NCBI GenBank assembly: GCA_947462945.1
Contig: CANHTE010000139.1
Span: 1 to 5,328, forward strand
Direction: 5' to 3'
Length of the DNA stretch: 5,328 bases
DNA from: Acetobacteraceae bacterium
GTDB taxonomy: Bacteria > Pseudomonadota > Alphaproteobacteria > Acetobacterales > Acetobacteraceae
Part shown: piece by piece, positions 1 through 5,328 of the stretch
Numbering within the stretch: position 1 is the first letter of the stretch
How the letters are laid out: every line of letters starts with the position of its first letter
The notes under the pieces: generated by a model
What the model was told of the DNA's origin: nothing
Database searches by the model: none
What the model saw: the letters and a program-made list of their open reading frames with translations, nothing else
Position numbers and translations under genes: made by a program

Positions 1-676
1 GGACAAGGCCGGCAAGGACCGTGAGGCCGCAAGCGCCGGCCTCTACGTCTATCCCAACCTCATGGCGGCCGACATCCTGGTCTATAAGGCGACCAGCGTG
101 CCGGTGGGGGATGACCAGCGCCAGCATCTGGAACTGGCGAACGACATCGCCGAGAAATTCAACCACGACTACAGCGTGAAGCTCTTTCCCCGCATCGAGC
201 CGCATATCCTGGGCGTCGCCGCCCGGGTGATGAGCCTGCGCGACGGCACGAAGAAGATGAGCAAATCCGACCCCTCGGACCAGTCACGCATCAACCTGAA
301 TGACGACAACGACACCATCGCGCTGAAAATCCGCCGCGCCCGCACCGATGCCGAGCCCATCCCCGGCCATATGCTGCAACTGGAAGGCCGGGCCGAGGCG
401 CGGAACTTGGTCGGCATCCTCGCCGCCATCACCGGCACCCTGCCGGAGAACGTCCTGCGCGAGCATGAGGGCCAGGGATTCGGCAGCTTCAAGGAGGTGT
501 TGACCGAGGCGCTGGTGGGGCATCTGGCGCCCATCCGCGCGGAGATGCTGCGCCTGCTGGAGGATACCGCCTCGCTCGATGCCGCGCTGCGCCGTGGCGC
601 TGAAAAGGCCGAGGCCATCGCCAACCCCATCCTCGCCGAGGTGAAGCAGGCGATGGGCTTTCTCGCACGAAGATAA
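1..676 (+). CDS. trpS: Tryptophanyl-tRNA synthetase, 5'-truncated by the window edge
   Basis: Cytoplasmic class I aminoacyl-tRNA synthetase that activates tryptophan with ATP and charges tRNA-Trp. The frame is open from base 2, and 224 residues are visible out of about 330-340 in the family, so roughly the first third, including the HIGH-type ATP motif, lies outside the window. Seen directly: the family-typical stretch YPNLMAADIL followed by VPVGDDQRQHLEL, which in TrpS forms part of the tryptophan pocket and dimer-side core, and the KMSKS ATP-binding loop exactly conserved at 254-268, followed by DPSD. The C-terminal helical part, which recognises the anticodon, runs to a TAA at 674-676. No internal stop or frameshift was seen. 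An ATG at 62 is only an internal methionine (LMAADIL) and not the start. A run of eight G follows the stop (680-687), and no T-tailed terminator was seen. Confidence 0.97.
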   Translation, partial: DKAGKDREAASAGLYVYPNLMAADILVYKATSVPVGDDQRQHLELANDIAEKFNHDYSVKLFPRIEPHILGVAARVMSLRDGTKKMSKSDPSDQSRINLNDDNDTIALKIRRARTDAEPIPGHMLQLEGRAEARNLVGILAAITGTLPENVLREHEGQGFGSFKEVLTEALVGHLAPIRAEMLRLLEDTASLDAALRRGAEKAEAIANPILAEVKQAMGFLARR

Positions 677-780
677 GCCGGGGGGGGATGCGCTCCGGAT
701 CGTTGCGGCACCAGGGCCTGCAAGTGACAAAGGGCCGCGACAAGCATCCGAAATGCCTGGGCGCCCAGGCGCATGTGCTG

Positions 781-1060
781 CTCCAGCCTGATCCCTGCCA
801 CCTGCACCAATTCCGCCCATGATGGCCCGTCGCGCTCCATCGCTGCGCGGAATTCTGAGGCCGTGGAGCAGACCAGAACCGTGCCCATCCGCTCCGGCGC
901 CGCCGGAAAGGCGGCATCGGCGCAGGCGGTGCCCAGGATTTCCGCCATGCGGGTGATGGCGGCCACCGGCGGGACCGCCGGTGCGGCAATCCCGTTCCAG
1001 GCCCCGGCGCGGAAACTCGCGAAGCCCTGCTCCGCCACCGTCGGCGCGCCAGGCAATACC
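781..1060 (-). pseudogene. C-terminal relic of a Bug/TctC-family solute-binding protein
   Basis: Bug/TctC proteins are periplasmic receptors that hand carboxylates and related solutes to tripartite tricarboxylate transporters, and they are very numerous in Acetobacteraceae and Burkholderiales. Read on the minus strand from about 1060 to 781, the translation gives LPGAPTVAEQGF, then a segment like FRAGAWNGIAAPAVPP, then a helix-rich part ending WAELVQVAGIRLEQ. This is the usual order of the last 90 or so residues of the family (PTVAE-GF, W-G-aP-GtP, then W-VI-AGI-LE). Upstream there is no signal peptide or substrate-binding N-terminal domain; the plus-strand sulfite-oxidase gene starts there. 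No stop follows LEQ; the frame runs on, antisense, into trpS only because the DNA is GC-rich. About 220-230 residues of a roughly 320-residue protein are missing. I see no intact copy in the window. The family call rests on motif order, not on alignment. Confidence 0.72.
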
Positions 1061-1140
1061 GCATGGAATGACCAGCGGTTCAGCCGGAAAATCTTGCAAG
1101 TCGCCGTCCAGCGTGAATAGCTTGGGGCGCGTGTCCCCTC

Positions 1141-1154
1141 TGGAGACCCACCCC
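1141..1154 (+). promoter_or_regulatory. Ribosome binding site that fixes the start at 1155
   Basis: GGAG at 1142-1145 (context CTGGAGAC) lies nine bases before the ATG at 1155. This supports 1155 over the in-frame ATG at 981, whose extra 58 residues are basic and serine/proline-rich, lie antisense to the Bug relic, and resemble neither the enzyme family nor a Tat signal. Confidence 0.65.
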
Positions 1155-2249
1155 ATGCTGCGACAGGATGGCATTGGTACGCCCAAACCTGAGCTGACAA
1201 GCCTTGCGGACCCTGCGCTCAATCAGGAAACGCCCCTCCATCTGCTGCGCGCATCCTTGACCCCTGCCACGCTGTTCTTCGTGCGGAACAACGGCACCCT
1301 GCCTGAACCGCCGCGCAACGCCGGTGAGGATTGGCGCCTGGAGCTCGCCGGCCTTGTCCGGCAGCCGCTCAGCCTGAGCCTGAATCAGCTCCGGGCGCAG
1401 TTTCCGGTGGTGGAGGTCACAGCGGTGCTGGAATGCGCGGGCAATGGCCGCAGCGCGCTTACACCCGCGGTGCCAGGCCTGGCCTGGGGCCATGGCGCGG
1501 TGGGCTGTGCCCACTGGACCGGCATCCGCCTGGCCGATCTGTTGGCTTATGCCGGCCTGGAGACCGGCGCGGTCTATCTGGCGCATGAAAGCCCCGACCA
1601 CGTCATCGGCGCGCCCGGCCAGCCGGCCCTCTCCCGCGGGCTGCCCCTCGCGAAGGCGCTGGCGCCCGAGACATTGCTGGCCTTCGGCATGAATGGCGCC
1701 CCGCTTGACCCTCTGCATGGCTTCCCGCTGCGCATTGTCGCGCCGGGCTATCCGGGCTCCGCCTGGCAGAAATGGCTGGCCCGCCTGACGGTGCTCGACC
1801 ACGAGCATGACGGCGCGAAGATGACCGGCCTGGACTACCGCCTGCCGCGCCACCCCGTGCGGCCCGGTGACGCATTGGACCCCGCTGCGTTCGACGTGAT
1901 CACCGACATGCCGGTGAAAAGCCTCATCACCGAGCCGGCCGCGGGCTTTCACGCCAGTGGACCGCTCCTCATCAGCGGCTTTGCCTGGAGCGGGGCTATT
2001 CCCGTGGCGCATGTGGAGGTCTCCTCCAATGGCGGCGCCACATGGCAGGGCGCGAAGCTGGATGAGGGCGCCGGGCCTTGGGCCTGGCGGCGCTTCACCG
2101 CCTTCACCCTGCTCCCAGGCAGGGGCGAAGTGGAGATCATGGCCCGCGCCACTGATGTGGTCGGGAATTCCCAACCGCTGGAGCCCCTCTGGAATCCGCG
2201 CGGCTATCTGAACAACGCCGTGCACCGGGTTCGGGGGCAGCTGGGCTGA
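1155..2249 (+). CDS. Sulfite-oxidase-family molybdopterin oxidoreductase, cytoplasmic type
   Basis: Mononuclear molybdenum enzyme of the sulfite oxidase family (COG2041); 364 residues. The catalytic Mo-cofactor domain covers about 25-235 and the Ig-like dimerisation domain about 243-364. Seen: FFVRNNG (Arg44, cofactor/anion side), LECAGNGR with Cys94 as the expected Mo ligand and Arg99 five residues on, HGFPLR at 188-193, WQKW at 204-207 matching the family's VKW, Tyr228 in LDYRLPR at the place of the active-site tyrosine of vertebrate enzymes, and WNPRG with Arg349 near the end. These equivalences are my mental alignment to animal sulfite oxidase. There is no heme-b5 domain, heme motif or Tat/Sec signal, and no SorB/SoxD-like cytochrome gene next to it, so the electron acceptor and substrate are unknown. 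Sulfite is plausible, but other S-oxo or related compounds are not excluded. It stands alone on the plus strand; the next gene converges on it 31 bases after its TGA. Confidence 0.9.
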   Translation: MLRQDGIGTPKPELTSLADPALNQETPLHLLRASLTPATLFFVRNNGTLPEPPRNAGEDWRLELAGLVRQPLSLSLNQLRAQFPVVEVTAVLECAGNGRSALTPAVPGLAWGHGAVGCAHWTGIRLADLLAYAGLETGAVYLAHESPDHVIGAPGQPALSRGLPLAKALAPETLLAFGMNGAPLDPLHGFPLRIVAPGYPGSAWQKWLARLTVLDHEHDGAKMTGLDYRLPRHPVRPGDALDPAAFDVITDMPVKSLITEPAAGFHASGPLLISGFAWSGAIPVAHVEVSSNGGATWQGAKLDEGAGPWAWRRFTAFTLLPGRGEVEIMARATDVVGNSQPLEPLWNPRGYLNNAVHRVRGQLG

Positions 2250-2280
2250 AGGCCAGCCACAGGCGCCGTTTCAGGCGATT

Positions 2281-2577
2281 TCAGCCGGCCGCATGCGCCA
2301 TGCGGAATTGGAAATCCGCCTGGTCCTCTGGCGTTACGGCTTCCAGCTTCTTTTTGTTCTGGATGGTCTGCCGCTGAACCACCTCCTCGGTGACGCCGCG
2401 CCGCTGGCGATCATAGCGGTCCAGCAGGGCTTCATCCGCCTCGCCGCGCATATCCTCGAAAATGCCCGGACCCGCTTCCAGCACCTGCACGGGAGTGCCG
2501 GCCCGGACCAGGGCAGCGGCGGCGACGAGGCCGACAGGGCCGGCGCCAGCGATCAGGACGGGATGAACGAGCGACAT
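2281..2577 (-). pseudogene. FAD-dependent monooxygenase, internally deleted remnant
   Basis: The frame encodes 98 residues, against about 380-420 for full-length group A flavin monooxygenases, which hydroxylate aromatic or related acids with NAD(P)H and O2. Residues 1-45 are a normal N-terminus: a beta strand, the FAD dinucleotide motif GAGPVG (Gly11, Gly13, Gly16), Glu34 at the end of the second strand, then PGIFEDMRG. At Arg44-Gly45 (about 2443-2448) it jumps to what is usually the C-terminal tail: EADEALLDRYDRQRR followed by VVQRQTIQNKKKLEA, typical of the last 60-80 residues of these enzymes. The DG and GD motifs, NAD(P)H site and substrate domain are absent. The last 25-30 residues also seem lost (ends MAHAAG). 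The start at 2577 is chosen because GGAAAGG (2581-2587) lies just upstream and a flavoprotein normally begins a few residues before its first strand; an ATG at 2640 would add 21 unrelated residues. A small expressed product cannot be excluded. Confidence 0.75.
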
Positions 2578-2638
2578 ACGCCTTTCCGACACCCGATCGG
2601 GAAGGAGTTCCACTGATGAACCTGACGAGGTTTGGCGC

Positions 2639-2658
2639 AAAATCCGGACAAGGTCCGG
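2639..2658 (-). terminator. Rho-independent terminator of the patatin/permease unit
   Basis: The arms CCGGAC (2644-2649) and GTCCGG (2653-2658) pair perfectly over six bases with a three-base loop. On the minus strand the stem is followed at once by ATTTT (2643-2639). It lies 17 bases past the stop of the permease gene and before the monooxygenase remnant, as expected for the end of that transcript. The stem is short and the T-run only four, so efficiency is uncertain. Confidence 0.6.
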
Positions 2659-2674
2659 GGCGTTGGATACCCCC

Positions 2675-4129
2675 TCAAAAGGAGCCCAAAACGCTCCCCA
2701 GCAGGATCACGGCCGCCAGGGCCACCAGGGCGCCGACGATGCAGGCCATGACGATATGCAGATAGCCCTGGCGATGCGTGACGCCACACACCGCCAGCAG
2801 CGTCACCACCGCGCCATTATGGGGCAGGCTGTCCAGCGTGCCCGCGCCGATCACCGCGACGCGATGCAGCAGACCCGGATCAATCCCCTGCTGGGCCGCG
2901 AGCGCCATATAGGTCGGGCCCAGCGCCTCCAGCGCGATGGTCAACCCGCCCGAGGCCGAGCCGGTCAGCGCGGCCAGCACATTGGTGGCCACGGCCAACG
3001 ATACCAGCGGCCCGCCGCCAATCCCCAGCACCCATTCACGCACCATGGCAAAGGCCGGCATGGCCGCCACCACCGCGCCAAACCCCACCAGTGAGGCGAC
3101 CGCGAAAATCGGCAGCACCGAGGCATTCGCCCCCGCATCCATCGTGGCGCGCAGCGAGGGGATGCGGGGGAAGCTGGTCGCCACCAGCACCAGGATGGCC
3201 GCCAGAAGCGCCACCGCGACAGACCAGACGCCCGCGACGGCGGGCAGGCTGGTGCCGCCCCAGCGCGGTTCTGCAAGGAAGGCGACGTTCATATTCGGCA
3301 GCACCAGCGCGGACATGATCAGGTTCACGCCCACCACCACGAAAAGCGGCAGGGCCGCGATCAGGATGGGCAGCTCCGCCGTGGCGGGCTGGCTGCGATG
3401 CATCTCGGCCGGGTCGAACTCCCGGGCAGTGGAGGCGCGCTCGCGAATCACCGGATCATCTGCGGCGGCATCCACCGGGGCGGGGGTGTCATCGCCGAAG
3501 CCCTCGCCAGCCACCTCTGCACGGCGGGCGGCCCGTTGCAGCCACCACAGCCCGAAGCCCAGCATGATGGCCGAAGCGATGATGCCAAGCCCCGGCGCGG
3601 CGAAGGGCGTGGTGCCGAAAAAGGGCATCGGGATCGCGTTCTGGATGGCGGGCGTGCCGGGGGCCGCGGACATGGTGAAGGTCATGGTGCCGAGCGCGAT
3701 GGCGGCCGGCATCAGGCGGCGCGGAATGCCGGCCTCGCGGAACAGGGCCATCGCCATGGGCACCAGCACGAAGATGGCGACAAACAGGCTGACGCCGCCA
3801 TAGGTCACGGCAGCGCCGGCCAGCACGACGGAGAGGATGGCGCGCTGCGGCCCAAGCTTCACCGTCATCCAGCGCGCAATGGCGGCAACCGCGCCGCTAT
3901 CCTCCATCAGCTTGCCAAACAAGGCACCCAGCAAAAACAACGGGAAGAAGGCAGCGACGAAATTCGCGGCACTTCCCATGAAGGTCTGCGTCCAATGGGC
4001 CAGCAGCGGCTCACCCGCAAATGCCGCCGCGACCAGGGCAGCGAGGGGCGCCAGCAGCAGGATGCTCCAGCCCCGGAAGGCCAGGAAGATCAGGGAAGCA
4101 AGCCCCAGCAGGATGCCCAGCAAACCCAT
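2675..4129 (-). CDS. GntP-family permease (carboxylate/proton symporter type)
   Basis: Inner-membrane permease of 484 residues, a usual length for the GntP family (COG2610), which takes up gluconate and other hydroxy- or keto-acids with protons. The sequence is almost continuous hydrophobic segments (about 11-13 predicted by eye) broken by one hydrophilic loop at about 199-252, rich in Ala, Asp, Glu and Arg, which probably lies in the cytoplasm. Conserved-looking motifs are SAAPGTPAIQN at about 154-164, TGSASGG at 389-395 and DSLPHNG at 433-439. The last two resemble the branch of GntP-like permeases found beside ketone-body CoA-transferase genes (for example Bacillus YxjC), rather than classical gluconate permeases; this is recollection, not alignment. 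The ATG at 4129 lies four bases after the patatin stop and has no clear ribosome binding site, which suggests translational coupling. The substrate is unknown. A hairpin terminator follows the stop. Confidence 0.88.
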   Translation of the reverse strand: MGLLGILLGLASLIFLAFRGWSILLLAPLAALVAAAFAGEPLLAHWTQTFMGSAANFVAAFFPLFLLGALFGKLMEDSGAVAAIARWMTVKLGPQRAILSVVLAGAAVTYGGVSLFVAIFVLVPMAMALFREAGIPRRLMPAAIALGTMTFTMSAAPGTPAIQNAIPMPFFGTTPFAAPGLGIIASAIMLGFGLWWLQRAARRAEVAGEGFGDDTPAPVDAAADDPVIRERASTAREFDPAEMHRSQPATAELPILIAALPLFVVVGVNLIMSALVLPNMNVAFLAEPRWGGTSLPAVAGVWSVAVALLAAILVLVATSFPRIPSLRATMDAGANASVLPIFAVASLVGFGAVVAAMPAFAMVREWVLGIGGGPLVSLAVATNVLAALTGSASGGLTIALEALGPTYMALAAQQGIDPGLLHRVAVIGAGTLDSLPHNGAVVTLLAVCGVTHRQGYLHIVMACIVGALVALAAVILLGSVLGSF

Positions 4130-4133
4130 GGCG

Positions 4134-5171
4134 TCAAACCGCGTTCAGCAGGCGGTCAATATCGAGGGTGGAGCGCTTGCCCAGATCATCGGCGCGTTCG
4201 GCCAAAAAGGCCTCCATGGCGCGTCGCCCCTCATCGCGAAGCATGGTCAGGAAGGGCCATTCGGCATTGAGCTTGGAGGAAGCGCCCAGTTCCGTCACCT
4301 TGTCGGACCGCACCAGGTGGATGCGCATGCGCGCCCAGTGCTCGGCCTCGACATCGCCGATGCGAGTGGCGCCGCGCCGCAGCATGGCCATCATCTCCAG
4401 TTCCTTCAGCAGCACGGCGTTGAAGGAGACCTCGTTCAGGCGATTGAGAATGTCGCGCGCCGAGCGCGGGATGCCGGGCCGCTCCACCGGGTTGATGCCC
4501 ACCAGGATGGTGTCATCGGAGGTGCATTCCTGGATCAGCGGGGACATGGTGGGATTGCCGGCAAAGCCGCCATCCCAATAGCCATCGCCCTCAATTTCGA
4601 CCGCCTGGAACATCTGTGGCAGGCAGGCAGAGGCCATGAGCACCGCAGGTGAGATTTCCGCATTGCGAAACACCCGGCCACGCCCGGTGCGCACATTGGT
4701 GGCCGTCAGAAACAGCTTGATCGGCGCTTCTGCCAGCCGGCCAAAATCCAGGTTCTGCGCAAGGATCTCCTCCAGCGGATTCTTGCCCCCGCCCAGCGGC
4801 ATGTCATAGGGCGAGAAGATGCGGGACATGATGTCCATCGCCACATAGGCGGGTGAGGAATCCAGCGTCCAGCGATCCATCATCACATCGAGCGGCCCGC
4901 GCTTCAGCGGGCTGAAGGCGGCGGCGCGGGAGACGCTGCGCCAGAAATTCTCCAGGGCCTCGCGCGCGCCTTGCGCTCCGCCGGCGGCATGGCCATGCGC
5001 CAGCACGGCGGCATTCATGGCGCCGGCCGAGGTGCCGGAAATCGCCTCGATGCTCAGCCATTGCTCCTCCAGCAGCCGGTCGAGCACGCCCCAGGTGAAG
5101 GCGCCGTGGCTGCCGCCACCTTGCAGGCCGAGGTCAATCAGGAGCGGTTCGCGCTTGGGGGATTTGGCCAT
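4134..5171 (-). CDS. Patatin-like phospholipase/esterase family protein
   Basis: Serine hydrolase of the patatin family, 345 residues, with all three family signatures: the glycine-rich oxyanion loop LQGGGSHG (Gly18-Gly23), the nucleophile elbow GTSAG with Ser48, and DGG at 200-202 with Asp200 completing the Ser-Asp dyad. The core domain spans about 10-220. The tail (about 230-345) is helical and charged, with a long stretch of Leu, Glu and Arg, as in the RssA-like alphaproteobacterial group. There is no signal peptide or membrane segment, so it is probably cytoplasmic or peripheral. Family members cleave acyl esters of phospholipids or other lipids; the substrate here cannot be read from sequence. 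The start at 5171 is supported by GAGGA about five bases upstream (5176-5180). It is the first gene of a probable unit with the GntP permease (4-base gap) and starts 50 bases after the stop of another minus-strand gene, with which it may be co-transcribed. Confidence 0.93.
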   Translation of the reverse strand: MAKSPKREPLLIDLGLQGGGSHGAFTWGVLDRLLEEQWLSIEAISGTSAGAMNAAVLAHGHAAGGAQGAREALENFWRSVSRAAAFSPLKRGPLDVMMDRWTLDSSPAYVAMDIMSRIFSPYDMPLGGGKNPLEEILAQNLDFGRLAEAPIKLFLTATNVRTGRGRVFRNAEISPAVLMASACLPQMFQAVEIEGDGYWDGGFAGNPTMSPLIQECTSDDTILVGINPVERPGIPRSARDILNRLNEVSFNAVLLKELEMMAMLRRGATRIGDVEAEHWARMRIHLVRSDKVTELGASSKLNAEWPFLTMLRDEGRRAMEAFLAERADDLGKRSTLDIDRLLNAV

Positions 5172-5175
5172 GAGA

Positions 5176-5180
5176 TCCTC
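5176..5180 (-). promoter_or_regulatory. Ribosome binding site of the patatin-like gene
   Basis: GAGGA on the minus strand lies four bases before the ATG (5169-5171) and supports that start, after which the protein reaches its first beta strand and glycine-rich loop within 18 residues, as is normal for the family. Confidence 0.6.
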
Positions 5181-5190
5181 GTTATTGGTG

Positions 5191-5215
5191 CAGGCGGGGC
5201 TGAGTTCAGGCGGGG
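5191..5215. repeat. Nine-base direct repeat upstream of the patatin-like gene
   Basis: CAGGCGGGG occurs at 5191-5199 and again at 5207-5215, 16 bases apart start to start, within the 50-base gap between two minus-strand genes. It could be a paired protein-binding site or chance in GC-rich DNA; no -10/-35 pair stands out beside it. Confidence 0.35.
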
Positions 5216-5221
5216 ATTGTT

Positions 5222-5328
5222 TCAGGCCGAGCCGGGATCGCGGCCCGAAAGCAGGGCGGCGACCCAGCGGGAGCGAGGGAATTCCTGGCAGATGGTAAGT
5301 GCGGCAATCAGCACCGGCACGCCGATGA
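5222..5328 (-). CDS. C-terminal end of an unidentified protein, cut by the window edge
   Basis: On the minus strand one frame is open from the window edge (first full codon at 5326-5324) to TGA at 5222-5224, giving 34 residues that begin IGVPVLIAALTICQEF and end RDPGSA. The first dozen residues are hydrophobic and could be the end of a membrane segment or a buried helix; the remainder is Arg- and Ser-containing and soluble-looking. I do not recognise the family. It is called as coding because it has the same strand and orientation as the two downstream genes, high-GC codon use, and a stop just before a gene with its own ribosome binding site. The stretch is short, so a chance open frame is possible. 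Confidence 0.5.
   Translation of the reverse strand, partial: IGVPVLIAALTICQEFPRSRWVAALLSGRDPGSA

Larger units (their letters stand above)
677..1154. other. 478-base stretch without an intact gene between trpS and the sulfite-oxidase-like gene
   Basis: This stretch holds an eight-G run right after trpS (680-687), the minus-strand Bug/TctC relic (about 781-1060), and the leader of the downstream plus-strand gene (about 1061-1154). A strong hairpin (964-971 pairing with 976-983, loop of four) lies inside the relic and corresponds to its proline/alanine-rich codons, so it may be a by-product of coding. A weak TTGCAA at 1094-1099 has only a poor -10 candidate behind it (AATAG near 1116-1120), so I do not call a promoter. 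A plus-strand frame at 773-1120 is open but is the antisense of the relic. Confidence 0.7.

Noticed and set aside
680..687. Eight-G run right after the trpS stop
   Set aside because: It could be a slippage-prone tract, but it is outside any intact gene, so a phase-variation role is not supported.
964..983. Strong eight-base-pair hairpin, candidate terminator or REP element
   Set aside because: No T-run on either side, only one copy in the window, and it coincides with proline/alanine/valine codons of the relic.
773..1120. Plus-strand open frame of 115 codons in the gap
   Set aside because: It is the reverse complement of the better-supported minus-strand relic and shows no recognisable domain.
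1094..1120. Possible sigma70-like promoter for the sulfite-oxidase-like gene
   Set aside because: TTGCAA is acceptable as a -35, but the candidate -10 elements at proper spacing are poor, so I did not call it.
981..1154. Upstream in-frame ATG extending the sulfite-oxidase-like protein by 58 residues
   Set aside because: The extension is antisense to the binding-protein relic, has no hydrophobic segment to serve as a Tat signal despite an Arg-Arg, and lacks family similarity; 1155 has a ribosome binding site.
169..1200. Minus-strand open frame of 343 codons covering trpS and the gap
   Set aside because: Its middle contains the Bug/TctC relic, but from 676 down to 169 it is simply the antisense of trpS, a well-conserved gene, and its beginning has no signal peptide or family match. 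It is not a real full-length gene.
284..1222. Second minus-strand frame through the same gap, with a stretch LDGDLQDFPAEPLVI near 1080-1120
   Set aside because: The stretch reads like protein, but I could not connect it to a family, and beyond it the frame is antisense to trpS. A frameshifted relic of another gene is possible but unsupported.
2937..4652. Several long plus-strand frames opposite the permease and patatin genes
   Set aside because: They are antisense shadows of high-GC coding DNA; their translations are low-complexity Ala/Arg/Gly/His-rich without domains, whereas the minus strand encodes clear families.

Overview
The window is GC-rich DNA with the codon use and gene families of an alphaproteobacterium. 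It is probably from Acetobacteraceae (Roseomonas-like), because a Bug/TctC-type solute-binding protein relic, a GntP permease, a patatin-like hydrolase and a cytoplasmic sulfite-oxidase-like enzyme occur together. The taxon is inferred from style and content; there is no rRNA or other decisive marker.

Layout: (1) 1-676, plus strand, the C-terminal two thirds of tryptophanyl-tRNA synthetase (trpS), with the KMSKS loop visible. (2) 677-1154, a 478-base stretch without an intact gene; its minus strand holds the C-terminal relic of a Bug/TctC-family periplasmic binding protein (about 781-1060) with neither an N-terminus nor a stop of its own. (3) 1155-2249, plus strand, a sulfite-oxidase-family molybdopterin enzyme with an apparently complete active site but no export signal. 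(4) 2281-2577, minus strand, a 98-residue reading frame that joins the first 45 residues of an FAD-dependent aromatic-type monooxygenase directly to its C-terminal tail. The catalytic middle has been lost in frame, so this is a decayed gene. (5) 2639-2658, a hairpin followed by a T-run on the minus strand, the likely terminator of the operon to its right. (6) 2675-4129 and 4134-5171, minus strand, a GntP-family permease immediately behind a patatin-like hydrolase, 4 bases apart, so probably one transcription unit. (7) 5222-5328, minus strand, the last 34 residues of an unidentified gene that enters from the right edge.

The intact genes are housekeeping (trpS), an oxidoreductase, and a hydrolase plus carboxylate-type permease pair. 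Both neighbours of the sulfite-oxidase-like gene are gene relics, so this segment looks like a place of past deletion or rearrangement. I see no CRISPR array, insertion sequence, tRNA or clearly novel multi-gene system. The most interesting points are the two relics, especially the internally deleted monooxygenase that keeps a good start and ribosome binding site, and the patatin/GntP pair, which may serve hydroxy-acid or polyhydroxybutyrate turnover.
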